Assembly (NCBI GenBank): GCA_016776505.1
Contig: JADHTG010000020.1
Location: forward strand, 1-45,228
Origin: Bacteroidota bacterium
Lineage (GTDB): Bacteria > Bacteroidota > Bacteroidia > CAILMK01 > JAAYUY01
DNA length: 45,228 nt
Direction of reading: 5' to 3'
Each line of letters starts with the position of its first letter. Position 1 is the stretch's first letter. The notes beneath the pieces are model-generated. The model searched no databases. It saw nothing but the letters and a program-made list of their open reading frames with translations, and was not told the origin of the DNA. Position numbers and translations under genes: made by a program. Of the stretch, positions 27,784 to 36,373 are shown piece after piece.

Positions 27784-28686
27784 TTAAAAATAACCTTCTT
27801 TTTTACGATCTTCCATGGAGGTATCAGATCGTTTATCATCATGTCTTCCAGCGCGTTCTGTTACACGAAAAGATGCCACTTCAGCAATGATGTCATCAAT
27901 ATTATTGACTTTGGATTCAATGGCACCAGTACAAGAAATATCTCCTATGGTCCTGAATCTTACCTCTTTTTCGACAGCCACCTCAGTGGGTTTCATGGGG
28001 TTAAAAGGGGATTCTGCCAACCAGACTCCATCCCTGTTAAATACTCTCCTTTTATGGTTAAAATAGATGGAAGGCAAGTCGATTTCTTCTCGTTTTATGT
28101 ATTGCCAAACATCCATTTCTGTCCAGTTACTGATCGGAAAAACCCGAAAGTGTTCCCCATAGTTCTTGCGTCCATTGAAAAGATTCCACAATTCCGGACG
28201 CTGATTTTTAGGATCCCATTCGCCAAATTCATTCCTGTGAGAGAAAAATCTTTCTTTAGCCCGGGCTTTTTCCTCATCTCTTCGCCCCCCGCCTAAAGCA
28301 CAATCAAATTTATGTTCTTCAATTGTATCAAGAAGGGTTACCGACTGAAGCCAGTTTCTGCTTGAATTTATCCCGGTTTCTTCCTCTACCTTGCCTGAAT
28401 CAATGCTATCCTGAACATAACCCACTACCAGGTTTACTTCATACTTGTCAGCCATCCTGTTCCTGTATTCTATGGTTTCTTCAAAATTATGCCCTGTATC
28501 GACATGAACGATCGGGAAAGGGATCCTGGCCGGATAAAAAGCTTTCCATGCCAGGTGCAATATCAGCATGGAGTCTTTTCCCCCTGAAAATAACAACATC
28601 GGTTTTTGAAATTGTGCAGCCACTTCCCTGATGACGAAGATGGCTTCCGATTCTAAATGATCAAGATGTGAAAATGTATATGCCAT
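27784..28686 (-). CDS. cysD: Sulfate adenylyltransferase subunit 2 CysD
   Basis: A 300-residue PP-loop ATP pyrophosphatase that forms adenosine 5'-phosphosulfate from ATP and sulfate. The PP-loop motif is LLFSGGKDSMLILHLA near residue 33. LGGGRRDEEKARAKERFFSHR and NWTEMDVWQYI are typical CysD segments, and the C-terminus has RFRTIGDISCTGA. A TTG two codons upstream exists, but ATG at 28684-28686 (MAYTFSHLDHLESEAIFVI) matches the usual N-terminus. It starts 8 bp after cysC. Confidence 0.96.
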   Translation of the reverse strand: MAYTFSHLDHLESEAIFVIREVAAQFQKPMLLFSGGKDSMLILHLAWKAFYPARIPFPIVHVDTGHNFEETIEYRNRMADKYEVNLVVGYVQDSIDSGKVEEETGINSSRNWLQSVTLLDTIEEHKFDCALGGGRRDEEKARAKERFFSHRNEFGEWDPKNQRPELWNLFNGRKNYGEHFRVFPISNWTEMDVWQYIKREEIDLPSIYFNHKRRVFNRDGVWLAESPFNPMKPTEVAVEKEVRFRTIGDISCTGAIESKVNNIDDIIAEVASFRVTERAGRHDDKRSDTSMEDRKKEGYF

Positions 28687-28694
28687 TGTCAATT

Positions 28695-29288
28695 TTAATA
28701 TCTAATTAATGATATAACCTCCCTGTAACATTGACGAATTGATCGCCTGATGGTCTTATTATCCGTTCGCAGGATAAAATTGGGGGCTTTGGGTTCTTCA
28801 TAATCCGAGTGAATTCCGGTAAAATTCTTTATTTCGCCTTTCCTGACTTTTCGGTATAATCCTTTTGGGTCACGCTTTTCACAGACCTCTAACGAACATT
28901 TAACATATACCTCATAGAAATTTTCCGCTCCGATTATTTCTTTGGCGATCTGCCTCATTTTTTCTGTTGGACTGATAAATGAACAGATGGTGATACAACC
29001 CGTATTCAGAAAGAGTTTTGCCACTTCTGCCACTCTTCGAATATTTTCAGCCCGGTCTTCTTCACTAAAACCCAGGTTATTATTTAATCCATGGCGGATA
29101 TTATCTCCATCCAATAATTTAGTCATGAAGCCACGATGATGCAGTTTACGTTCAAGCCCCTTTGCAAGTGTGCTTTTGCCTGATCCTGATAAACCAGTAA
29201 ACCAAAATACCATGCCCCGTTGCTGAATCAGTTTTTCTTTTTCGTCCCGGGTGACAATCTGATTAAATATGGGAAAAATATTTTCCAA
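28695..29288 (-). CDS. cysC: Adenylylsulfate kinase CysC
   Basis: A 197-residue APS kinase that phosphorylates APS to PAPS. The P-loop is GLSGSGKST at 32-40. LLDGDNIRHGLNNNLGFSEEDR contains the DGDN and RxxN substrate-binding motifs, and FISPTEKMRQIAKEI and FYEVYVKC follow. The start is TTG at 29286-29288 (MENIFPIF), which fits the roughly 30-residue pre-P-loop extension common in Bacteroidota CysC; the only other candidate, ATG at residue 26, would cut into the fold. First gene of cysC-cysD-cysN. Divergent from cysQ. Confidence 0.94.
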   Translation of the reverse strand: MENIFPIFNQIVTRDEKEKLIQQRGMVFWFTGLSGSGKSTLAKGLERKLHHRGFMTKLLDGDNIRHGLNNNLGFSEEDRAENIRRVAEVAKLFLNTGCITICSFISPTEKMRQIAKEIIGAENFYEVYVKCSLEVCEKRDPKGLYRKVRKGEIKNFTGIHSDYEEPKAPNFILRTDNKTIRRSIRQCYREVISLIRY

Positions 29289-29320
29289 ATTTCAATTTTA
29301 CCAGTGCAGAAAATTAATAA

Positions 29321-29328
29321 TACTTTTG
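29321..29328 (+). promoter_or_regulatory. -7 promoter element of cysQ
   Basis: TACTTTTG, a TAnnTTTG match, ends 24 nt before the ATG at 29353. It lies inside the longer open frame beginning at 29269 and so argues for the shorter protein. Confidence 0.4.
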
Positions 29329-29352
29329 CATCTAAAGCATATTAGCATTCCA

Positions 29353-30138
29353 ATGCAAGCCGCAAATATAATAATAAGTGAATTGATTTCCATTGCAAAA
29401 AAAGCAGGTGCAGAAATTTTACGAGTGTATGAATCCGGAACCGAGAACTGGGATATTTCCTTCAAGGGTGATTCCAGTCCATTAACTATAGCCGATAAAT
29501 TATCCAATGATATTATCAATGAAGAATTAGTGAAATTATTCCCCGAAATACCCATTATTTCAGAAGAGAATAAAGAGATCAGCTACCAAATTCGAAAAAA
29601 TTTCAATCTTTTCTGGTTAATTGATCCACTGGATGGAACCAAGGAATTCATTAATCGAAATGGTGAATTTACAGTGAATATTGCACTCATTCAGGATCAC
29701 AGCCCGGTTGGAGGAATAGTCTATGTTCCAGTTCAGGAAAAAATGTATTACGCACAAAAGGGCCTGGGTGCATTTATTATTGAAAAAGGCAACAAAAAGC
29801 AGATCGAAGCTGCTGCTTTTTCAAAAGATCAAAAAAAAATAAGGATAGTCGCTTCCCGTTCTCATATGAATAGGGAAACAACAAAATTCATTTCACAATT
29901 TGAAGAAGCCGAGATCACATCCATTGGAAGTTCTCTTAAGTTATTATTGATTGCCGAAGGCAAAGCCCATATTTATCCTCGATTAGGACCTACCATGGAA
30001 TGGGATACTGCTGCTGCCCATGCCATCGTGAATGAAGCTGGAGGACGTGTTTTTAGATATGATAAGGAGATAGACCTGGAATACAATAAGGAAAATATGT
30101 TGAATCCATATTTTATTACAATGGGTAAACTTATTTAG
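29353..30138 (+). CDS. cysQ: 3'(2'),5'-bisphosphate nucleotidase CysQ
   Basis: A 261-residue member of the lithium-sensitive Mg-dependent phosphatase family that turns PAP (left over from PAPS use) into AMP. Seen: [21 protein letters not shown], the metal-site [13 protein letters not shown], and [16 protein letters not shown], the second signature. The frame is open back to an ATG at 29269, but that start would overlap the cysC start region and precede the promoter box; ATG 29353 gives normal length. Divergent placement beside cysC-cysD-cysN links PAP removal to PAPS supply. The stop overlaps the convergent obgE stop by 4 bp. Confidence 0.94.
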   Translation: MQAANIIISELISIAKKAGAEILRVYESGTENWDISFKGDSSPLTIADKLSNDIINEELVKLFPEIPIISEENKEISYQIRKNFNLFWLIDPLDGTKEFINRNGEFTVNIALIQDHSPVGGIVYVPVQEKMYYAQKGLGAFIIEKGNKKQIEAAAFSKDQKKIRIVASRSHMNRETTKFISQFEEAEITSIGSSLKLLLIAEGKAHIYPRLGPTMEWDTAAAHAIVNEAGGRVFRYDKEIDLEYNKENMLNPYFITMGKLI

Positions 30139-31136
30139 AAATCAACTTCTGGGTTTAGCATTTTCCAAAGTAAATCTTTCAGTTCGATAATGCCTTGTGT
30201 GCTCACCGATGAAATAAATAGGTAGGGAATTTGAGGAACTGATTTTCTTATTTCTTCTTTCAACTCTTCATCCAGTAAATCGGATTTGGTAATAGCTAAC
30301 AATCTCTTTTTCATCAACAAAGAAGGATTGAATTTTTCCAGTTCTGTTAATAAAGTCAGGTATTGATCATTGATGTTTAAATTCTCTGCACTGGCCATAA
30401 ATAAAAGAATTGAATTTCTTTCTATGTGGCGAAGGAACTGGGTTCCCAATCCTTTTCCTGCACTGGCACCTTTAATAATCCCGGGTATATCTGCCACAAC
30501 AAAAGATTGATAATCCCTGTAATTCACCACTCCGACCTGGGGTGTCAGCGTTGTAAACTCATAATTTGCAATTTTGGGCTTTGCAGCTGATATAACAGAA
30601 AGAAGGGTTGATTTTCCTACATTTGGCAATCCAACCAAACCCACATCAGCAAGTAGTTTTAATTCCAGAATCACCGTTTTTTCAATGCCCGGAATACCGG
30701 GTTGGGCATATTGAGGAGCCTGTCTCGTGGAAGATTTGAAATGGATGTTACCAAGGCCTCCCTGGCCGCCTTTCAATAGTATTCCTTCCTGACTATCTTC
30801 CGTAATTTCAATCAAGAGCTCATCCGTTTCAAAATCTCTCGCTATCGTCCCTAATGGCACTTCAATAACCATATCTGCTGCATCCGCTCCTGTCTTGTGA
30901 AGACCCATTCCTGCCTGACCATTTTTTGCTAAAATATGTTTTTGATATCTCAAATGCAGAAGAGTCCAAAGATTTTTATTTCCCTTCAGGATCACGTGAC
31001 CACCCCTGCCACCATCACCTCCATCAGGCCCCCCTTTGGCAGTGAGTTTATCTCTATGAAAATGAACAGAGCCTGGTCCTCCTGCACCTGAACGGCAATA
31101 TATTTTGATTTGATCAATGAAATTCTGATTGCTCAC
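30135..31136 (-). CDS. obgE: GTPase ObgE
   Basis: A 333-residue ribosome-associated GTPase. The N-terminal glycine-rich Obg domain (about 1-158) includes [18 protein letters not shown] and [12 protein letters not shown]. The G domain has [13 protein letters not shown] (G1), [17 protein letters not shown] (G3/switch II) and TKSD (G4). It acts in ribosome assembly and growth or stress control. The short acidic C-terminal extension of some Obg proteins is absent. Start codon GTG at 31134-31136; no in-frame ATG is near. Often next to adk in Bacteroidota, but not here. Confidence 0.96.
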   Translation of the reverse strand: MSNQNFIDQIKIYCRSGAGGPGSVHFHRDKLTAKGGPDGGDGGRGGHVILKGNKNLWTLLHLRYQKHILAKNGQAGMGLHKTGADAADMVIEVPLGTIARDFETDELLIEITEDSQEGILLKGGQGGLGNIHFKSSTRQAPQYAQPGIPGIEKTVILELKLLADVGLVGLPNVGKSTLLSVISAAKPKIANYEFTTLTPQVGVVNYRDYQSFVVADIPGIIKGASAGKGLGTQFLRHIERNSILLFMASAENLNINDQYLTLLTELEKFNPSLLMKKRLLAITKSDLLDEELKEEIRKSVPQIPYLFISSVSTQGIIELKDLLWKMLNPEVDF

Positions 31137-31453
31137 AAATGAATTTTAATTTAGATGCAAATCTCTATAAAAATATCATCAAATTTTCAAATCCTTAAAA
31201 TCAGCAAAACTATGTTTAGCTGCTGGGTCATTTTTGAATGAGATAAATTCATATATCAAATGGGATAAAATTATCGTGGAAAGCGCCTTTTTATTCATAT
31301 TATCTTTTGTAAATTGCAGTAAGAACCTGACATAGCCTGTTTTTTTTAATTGCTTGTAAGACAATATTATGCAGTGTTTTTATTAATTTTTTATAAATTA
31401 ATTGCATTTGATGTAAAATGTTATATTTGCCGGAAATCTAAAATGCTTTTAAT
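31137..31453. other. Divergent intergenic region obgE / DUF2795-type gene
   Basis: This 317-bp AT-rich region separates two divergent genes. It holds the promoter at 31402-31429. A 61-codon minus-strand open frame (31179-31364, TTG start) resembles nothing I know and is not annotated. Confidence 0.5.
31402..31429 (+). promoter_or_regulatory. Promoter of the DUF2795-type gene
   Basis: TTG (31402-31404), 17 bases, TATATTTG (31422-31429): a complete Bacteroidota promoter. The start codon lies 24 nt beyond the box. Confidence 0.55.
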
Positions 31454-31675
31454 ATGTATTGGACACTGGAATTAGCATCCTATTTAATTGATGCTCCATG
31501 GCCAGCAACTAAAGATGAGTTGATTGACTATGCTATCCGTACCGGGGCTCCCTTAGAGTTGGTAGAAAACTTACAGGAGCTTGAGGATGATGGTGATCCA
31601 TACGAAAGCATTGATGAAATCTGGCCTGATTATCCTACTCATGATGAGTTCTTCTTCAATGAAGATGAATATTGA
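31454..31675 (+). CDS. DUF2795-type small acidic protein
   Basis: A 73-residue, strongly acidic protein: MYWTLELASYLIDAPWPATK, then DELIDYAIRTGAPLELVENL, and a tail FFFNEDEY. I recognise it as the short protein conserved across Bacteroidota and annotated as DUF2795 domain-containing. The first half should fold as a small helical domain; the last ~28 residues are Asp/Glu-rich. Function unknown. The high conservation I recall, its own strong promoter and its small size suggest a housekeeping role. gpmA follows after 73 bp and may be read from the same transcript. Confidence 0.85.
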   Translation: MYWTLELASYLIDAPWPATKDELIDYAIRTGAPLELVENLQELEDDGDPYESIDEIWPDYPTHDEFFFNEDEY

Positions 31676-31748
31676 TTACTAAGTTATTATTAATTCGTTT
31701 CAGTTCTGTGGTTTCTTCAATTCGACTATGGAATAATTTATTATTAAT

Positions 31749-32492
31749 ATGATAAAACTAGTTTTATTACGCCACGGCGAAAGTCTCTGGAACAAGGAAA
31801 ACCGATTCACAGGATGGACGGATGTTGATTTGTCTGAAAAAGGAGTTCATGAAGCACAGCAATCGGGAATTGTGTTGAAGGAAAATAATTTCGAATTTGA
31901 CAAAGCCTATACTTCTGTATTAAAACGTGCAATCCGAACCCTTTGGATTGCACTTGAAGAAATGGATCAAATGTGGATTCCTGTTGAGCGTAGCTGGCGA
32001 TTAAACGAAAGACATTATGGTGCTTTGCAAGGACTCAATAAACTCGAAACCGTTGAGAAACACGGTGCTGAACAAGTGCACAAATGGAGAAGAGGATTTG
32101 ATATTCGGCCTCCCGCCATGGAAAAATCAGATGAAGATTATGTTGGAAATGATATCCGTTATAAAGATTTAGCTGAAACTGAAATTCCTTTAACAGAAAG
32201 TCTGAAAGACACCATCATCCGCTTAACACCTTATTGGGAAAATGTAATTACCCCGGATATCAGGGAAGGGAAAAAATTACTCATTTCAGCTCATGGAAAT
32301 AGTTTAAGAGCAATCGTAAAAATCCTCGACCATATTAGCGATGAGGATATTATGGAACTCAATATTCCAACTGGTATTCCGCTTGTTTATGAACTGGATG
32401 ATAATTTGAAACCAATCAAACATTATTATTTAGGTGATGCTGAAGAAATTGAAAAAGCGATTTCATCTGTTAAGGGGCAGACGAAGAAGTAA
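31749..32492 (+). CDS. gpmA: 2,3-bisphosphoglycerate-dependent phosphoglycerate mutase GpmA
   Basis: A 247-residue histidine phosphatase-fold enzyme that interconverts 3- and 2-phosphoglycerate in glycolysis. [10 protein letters not shown] holds the phosphorylated His9. [44 protein letters not shown] (catalytic Glu) and [13 protein letters not shown] (second His) are all intact. Length is normal. No separate promoter box was found directly upstream. Confidence 0.96.
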   Translation: MIKLVLLRHGESLWNKENRFTGWTDVDLSEKGVHEAQQSGIVLKENNFEFDKAYTSVLKRAIRTLWIALEEMDQMWIPVERSWRLNERHYGALQGLNKLETVEKHGAEQVHKWRRGFDIRPPAMEKSDEDYVGNDIRYKDLAETEIPLTESLKDTIIRLTPYWENVITPDIREGKKLLISAHGNSLRAIVKILDHISDEDIMELNIPTGIPLVYELDDNLKPIKHYYLGDAEEIEKAISSVKGQTKK

Positions 32493-32549
32493 TTGGATTT
32501 TGAGTTTTTCAACTCAAATAGCATAAATATGAATTTTTTACAGTTTAGT

Positions 32550-33179
32550 TTATTTGTTTTGCTCTTTGATTTTCTTAATAAAGTGTTCCTGCATTTGCTT
32601 TAGTGTTACTTTATATTTAGGTTGCAGCTGCAGTATATTTTCATCCTCAATATCATCAATAAAGGTCAACGACATTTGAAACAGCTTTATTGTTAAATTT
32701 GGAATATGAGCAATACCCATTTGAAACATGGAATCTAAAGAGAATTTTTCTTTGTTTATGACATACAAATCATAATAATCCCTGAATTTTGCCCGAAGAA
32801 AAAGTGTATTTATTTTTAAGGCTGTTAGTATTTCGAGTTCAGCTATTGAAAGATGGTTCAAAAATTGGTGATTAAGTTTTAACCCATCCCAATTATTCGC
32901 AAAAAAAGTAGTTTTAACCTGATCAACAATAAGGTCAAGTTGCTTTTCTGACTTGTTTACTATTTGTAACTGATGGTTTTCCGAAATTGATTGAATTATC
33001 CCATCCATATCAATTGTATCCTTATAACTAAATAAGTCAATATCTTCACTGATACGATGTTCAAGATAAATAGCCAGGGCAGAGCCACCTACAAAAGTAA
33101 ATTCCGAAATGAATTCTATTTTTGAAAGTTCAGTTAATACTAAGCGTGTTTGTTTTGGCAAAATGCTTAATTCGTTCAT
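32550..33179 (-). CDS. AbiEii/AbiGii-like nucleotidyltransferase (probable toxin)
   Basis: A 209-residue protein with the minimal nucleotidyltransferase signature FVGGSALAIYLEHRISEDID: Gly-Gly-Ser at 31-33 and Asp46/Asp48, then L. LKINTLFLRAKFRDYYDLYV follows, as in AbiEii toxins, where the K/R...RDxYDL motif is typical. AbiEii-type enzymes transfer nucleotides and arrest growth as the toxin of type IV systems or in phage exclusion. The ATG at 33177-33179 lies inside the 3' end of the upstream gene (50-bp overlap) and is the only start that keeps the catalytic motif. Accessory AT-rich look compared with neighbours. Confidence 0.8.
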   Translation of the reverse strand: MNELSILPKQTRLVLTELSKIEFISEFTFVGGSALAIYLEHRISEDIDLFSYKDTIDMDGIIQSISENHQLQIVNKSEKQLDLIVDQVKTTFFANNWDGLKLNHQFLNHLSIAELEILTALKINTLFLRAKFRDYYDLYVINKEKFSLDSMFQMGIAHIPNLTIKLFQMSLTFIDDIEDENILQLQPKYKVTLKQMQEHFIKKIKEQNK

Positions 33180-33483
33180 AGCGGCTGTTTTCTTTTGCTT
33201 TTCTTAGAATATATGATTTGGGCGATTTGATGTTGAAATAAATAACCGCAAGGTAATAATTGAGTTTATAATATCGCTTATCGGTAATCACTTTACGAAG
33301 CCATATATCTTTTATCATTGAAAATGTAAATAAAGAGAATAAGGAGTTTAATTCATTTACATCACCATAAAGTAAAATATGTTCGATAATTAAAGAGTCG
33401 TATTTTGAATTATATTCACCTACATCATAGCTCCAGAAAAGTTTTCTGTTTTTTAAGTAATTGAATAATTCTTCTTTTTGCAT
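33130..33483 (-). CDS. Probable antitoxin partner (DUF6922-like)
   Basis: A 117-residue protein: KNRKLFWSYDVGEY, then IIEHILLYGDVNELNSLFSL, IKDIWLRKVI and YILRKAKENSRYERIKHF. I associate the 'LFWSYD...hIl.yGD...l..Lf...W' pattern with the DUF6922 proteins found directly before AbiEii-like nucleotidyltransferases in Bacteroidota; the family name is from memory. It is likely the cognate antitoxin or regulator, by position and size. Its 3' end overlaps the toxin gene by 50 bp. A TAAATTTG box (33488-33495) ends only 4 nt before its ATG, so its mRNA may be nearly leaderless. Confidence 0.65.
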   Translation of the reverse strand: MQKEELFNYLKNRKLFWSYDVGEYNSKYDSLIIEHILLYGDVNELNSLFSLFTFSMIKDIWLRKVITDKRYYKLNYYLAVIYFNIKSPKSYILRKAKENSRYERIKHFAKTNTLSIN

Positions 33484-33487
33484 AGAA

Positions 33488-33495
33488 CAAATTTA
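33488..33495 (-). promoter_or_regulatory. -7 promoter element of the toxin/antitoxin pair
   Basis: TAAATTTG on the minus strand, a perfect TAnnTTTG match, sits 4 nt upstream of the ATG at 33483. This implies transcription starting at or very near the start codon. Confidence 0.35.
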
Positions 33496-33585
33496 CGAAA
33501 TTTCCTTCCTTTTTGGGTGACTTTACTACCCATCAGCACAAATCCGTTTTTGTCATTTTACACATCAATTCTCCCGGTAGATACC

Positions 33586-33593
33586 TATATTTG
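33586..33593 (+). promoter_or_regulatory. -7 promoter element of mtnA
   Basis: TATATTTG, a TAnnTTTG match, ends 12 nt before the ATG at 33606, which implies a very short leader. Confidence 0.4.
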
Positions 33594-33605
33594 CTATAAA
33601 AGGTC

Positions 33606-34682
33606 ATGAAAATTGCCAATACACATTACGAAGGAATCTGGCTGGATACTAATAGAAAACTCTGGGTCATCGACCAGCGTTTGCTTCCTTTTGAGTTTAA
33701 AACCTTGGAGATTAAAACCCTGGATGAAGCTGTTTTTGCCATAAAAGAAATGATAGTTAGAGGAGCTCCACTCATTGGTGTTACTGCCGCCTATGGAATG
33801 TATTTGGCTACTTTAGAATCCCTCGACTCTCTAAAAATTGCTGCTCAAAAACTAAAAGACTCTCGTCCAACCGCTGTTGATCTGGCAAAAACTGTTGATC
33901 GGATATTACAAAAAGTTTCAGCATCCAATACCTCAATATCAGATTTGGTTCTTGCCGAGGCTGAGACTATCAAAAATGAAACCCTTGATCAATGCAAAAA
34001 AATTGGTGAACATGGCCTTAAGCTGATTGAAGATATTTACAACACAAATGGACACAAAACAGTAAACATCCTCACCCATTGCAATGCCGGATGGCTGGCC
34101 ACTGTCGATTATGGAACAGCTACTTCTCCAATTTATCTTGCCCATGAAAAAGGAATTCCAATTCATGTTTGGGTGGATGAAACAAGACCACGAAACCAGG
34201 GCGCAGCACTAACAACTTATGAATTGGGGCAAGAAGAAATTCCTCACACCCTAATTGCAGATAATACCGGAGGACATTTGATGCAACACAAATTGGTTGA
34301 TCTTATCATTGTCGGAACCGACAGAACCACAAGAAAAGGTGATGTAGCCAATAAAATCGGCACTTACCTGAAAGCTTTGGCTGCTTTTGATAATCAGATT
34401 CCCTTTTATGTGGCAGCTCCTTCTTCATCCATTGATTTCAGTATATGCAATGGACTCAAGGAAATCCCAATCGAAGAGCGTGATGAAAATGAAGTAAAAT
34501 ACATGAAAGGACTTTCAGCAGAAGGTATTCAGGAAATACTGATTTGTCCTGAAAATACAAATGCTGTAAATTATGGATTTGATGTGACACCCGCTCGCCT
34601 GATCAGTGGCCTGATCACCGAAAGAGGAATTTGCAAAGCCAATGAAAAATCGATACTCTCTTTATTTCCAGAATACGCATAA
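33606..34682 (+). CDS. mtnA: S-methyl-5-thioribose-1-phosphate isomerase MtnA
   Basis: A 358-residue eIF2B-like isomerase that converts 5-methylthioribose 1-phosphate to methylthioribulose 1-phosphate in methionine salvage. Seen: VRGAPLIGVTAAYGMYLA, HCNAGWLATVDYGTA with catalytic Cys159, VDETRPRNQGAALTTYEL, and VGTDRTTRKGDVANKIGTY with catalytic Asp239. Both catalytic residues and the length distinguish it from eIF2B subunits and from ribose 1,5-bisphosphate isomerase. apt follows after 56 bp; adenine released from methylthioadenosine would be reclaimed by Apt. Other mtn genes are not in the window. Confidence 0.95.
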   Translation: MKIANTHYEGIWLDTNRKLWVIDQRLLPFEFKTLEIKTLDEAVFAIKEMIVRGAPLIGVTAAYGMYLATLESLDSLKIAAQKLKDSRPTAVDLAKTVDRILQKVSASNTSISDLVLAEAETIKNETLDQCKKIGEHGLKLIEDIYNTNGHKTVNILTHCNAGWLATVDYGTATSPIYLAHEKGIPIHVWVDETRPRNQGAALTTYELGQEEIPHTLIADNTGGHLMQHKLVDLIIVGTDRTTRKGDVANKIGTYLKALAAFDNQIPFYVAAPSSSIDFSICNGLKEIPIEERDENEVKYMKGLSAEGIQEILICPENTNAVNYGFDVTPARLISGLITERGICKANEKSILSLFPEYA

Positions 34683-34738
34683 AGTTTTGCTATTATTTCT
34701 CGTAATTTGTAGTCCCATTACAGGCTAAATATCATAAA

Positions 34739-35260
34739 ATGAATATAAAAGAATACATACGGGATATTCCTGATTTTCCTAAAAAAGGAATTTTATTTCA
34801 TGATGTGACCACCCTGTTTAAACACGCAGAAGCATTTGATTATGTAATGAACACCATGACTTCCTGGTACGCTGACAAGAAAATCGATTATGTGTTAGGT
34901 ATTGAGGCAAGGGGTTTTATTGTTGGAGGCATCCTGGCCAACTTATTGGGTTGTGGTTTCGTCCCGGTTAGAAAGCCTGGTAAATTGCCTGCTGATGTGA
35001 TCACGGAAGAGTATGAACTTGAATATGGTACTGATAAAGTAGAATTACACAAAGATGCGTTGAAGCAGGGCGACAGGGTGATTGTTGTTGATGATTTGGT
35101 GGCCACCGGGGGGACATTGGTTGCAGGAGTAAAATTAGCTCAAAAACTAAAAGCTAAAGTTGTGGGCGTTGCATCCATCATTGATATGCCGGATCTGGGA
35201 GGAAGACAAAAACTACAAGCTTTTGATTATAAATATATGGTTGAGTATAAGGGACATTGA
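34739..35260 (+). CDS. apt: Adenine phosphoribosyltransferase Apt
   Basis: A 173-residue type I phosphoribosyltransferase that makes AMP from adenine and PRPP. IRDIPDFPKKGILFHDVTTL is the family N-terminus, and IEARGFIVGG and FVPVRKPGKLP form the base pocket. VIVVDDLVATGGT is the PRPP-binding loop. The next gene, dprA, starts 3 bp after the stop, so the two are co-transcribed. Confidence 0.96.
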   Translation: MNIKEYIRDIPDFPKKGILFHDVTTLFKHAEAFDYVMNTMTSWYADKKIDYVLGIEARGFIVGGILANLLGCGFVPVRKPGKLPADVITEEYELEYGTDKVELHKDALKQGDRVIVVDDLVATGGTLVAGVKLAQKLKAKVVGVASIIDMPDLGGRQKLQAFDYKYMVEYKGH

Positions 35261-35263
35261 AAT

Positions 35264-36364
35264 ATGCAAAACGATCACCTGACATATCTTATTTCTTTGC
35301 AACTAATTCCTATGATAGGGCCCAAGCTTGCCAAAAACCTCATTGCCTATTGCGGCAACCCGGAAGCTGTATTTTATGAGAAAAGAGCTGCGTTGGAAAA
35401 AATACCGGGTATCGGCAAAATGACCGCCGATTCAATTCTGAAATTTAAAAACTTTGAAAGAGCCGAAAATGAAATTGACTTCATTAACAAAAAAAATATA
35501 AAGGCCTTTGCTTATTTTGATGATCAGTATCCTGAACGCTTACGGCATATCGATGATGCACCTATCGTACTTTACACAAAGGGAAGCTGCGATTATAATC
35601 AAAGCAGGATGATTGCTGTGGTTGGAACCCGGAAAGCAACTGCTTATGGGAAAAAAGCCTGTGCACAAATAGTCTCTGATTTAAAAGATTATCATGTATG
35701 TATTGTAAGCGGACTGGCTTTTGGAATTGATCAGTGTGCCCATAAAACGGCCTTGCAAAACGGGATGGAAACAATTGCAGTTCTTGGACACGGACTGGAT
35801 ACAATTTATCCCGCTCAAAATCGTTCTTTAGCAAAAGATGTTATCAAGCAGGGAAGCATTATTACTGAATATATTTCGGGAACAAAACCCGATAAAGTCA
35901 ATTTTCCGGAACGGAACCGGATAGTGGCCGGCATGGTGGATGGAGTGGTCGTTATTGAATCCGGTATGAAAGGAGGCGCATTGATTACAGCCGAAATTGC
36001 TTTTTCATATAACCGGGAAGTTTATGCCTTACCCGGCCGAAAGGATGATAAGTATTCTGCCGGTTGCAATCAATTTATCAAATTGAATAAAGCCAGTTTG
36101 ATTCAAAATGCAAACGACATCGCCTATGCAATGGGATGGGATGTATTGCCCACAGCGAAAAAAACAGTTCAAATTTCTTGGTCGGAATTGGATGAAAATG
36201 AAAAATTACTACTGGAATACTTAAAGAAGAACGGGAAATGCCATATCGATCAAATAGCAACAATAACAAACTGGAATGGTTCGGAATTATCGTTGAAATT
36301 ACTGGATCTTGAATTCAAAAATGTGATCAGGGCTTTTCCCGGAAACTATTATAAATGCAATTAA
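35264..36364 (+). CDS. dprA: DNA-processing protein DprA (Smf)
   Basis: A 366-residue protein that loads RecA on incoming single-stranded DNA during transformation. The N-terminal helix-hairpin-helix region (about 1-75) includes LEKIPGIGKMTADSILKF. The Rossmann-like core has VVGTRKATAYGKKA, VSGLAFGIDQCAH, GLDTIYPAQN, FPERNRIVAGM and GGALITAEIA. The C-terminal winged helix (about 300-366) has HIDQIATITNW. All core motifs are intact. DprA is present in many non-competent bacteria, so competence cannot be inferred from it alone. Tightly coupled to apt upstream and the alkaline-phosphatase-like gene 9 bp downstream. Confidence 0.95.
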   Translation: MQNDHLTYLISLQLIPMIGPKLAKNLIAYCGNPEAVFYEKRAALEKIPGIGKMTADSILKFKNFERAENEIDFINKKNIKAFAYFDDQYPERLRHIDDAPIVLYTKGSCDYNQSRMIAVVGTRKATAYGKKACAQIVSDLKDYHVCIVSGLAFGIDQCAHKTALQNGMETIAVLGHGLDTIYPAQNRSLAKDVIKQGSIITEYISGTKPDKVNFPERNRIVAGMVDGVVVIESGMKGGALITAEIAFSYNREVYALPGRKDDKYSAGCNQFIKLNKASLIQNANDIAYAMGWDVLPTAKKTVQISWSELDENEKLLLEYLKKNGKCHIDQIATITNWNGSELSLKLLDLEFKNVIRAFPGNYYKCN

Positions 36365-36373
36365 ATAGAAATT

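Noticed and set aside
29269..29352. N-terminal extension of CysQ by 28 codons
   Set aside because: It would start upstream of the TACTTTTG promoter box and overlap the cysC start region; the family N-terminus begins at 29353.
31179..31364. 61-codon minus-strand open frame between obgE and the DUF2795-type gene
   Set aside because: TTG start, no recognisable family, no promoter box or ribosome-binding site nearby, and composition like plain AT-rich spacer.
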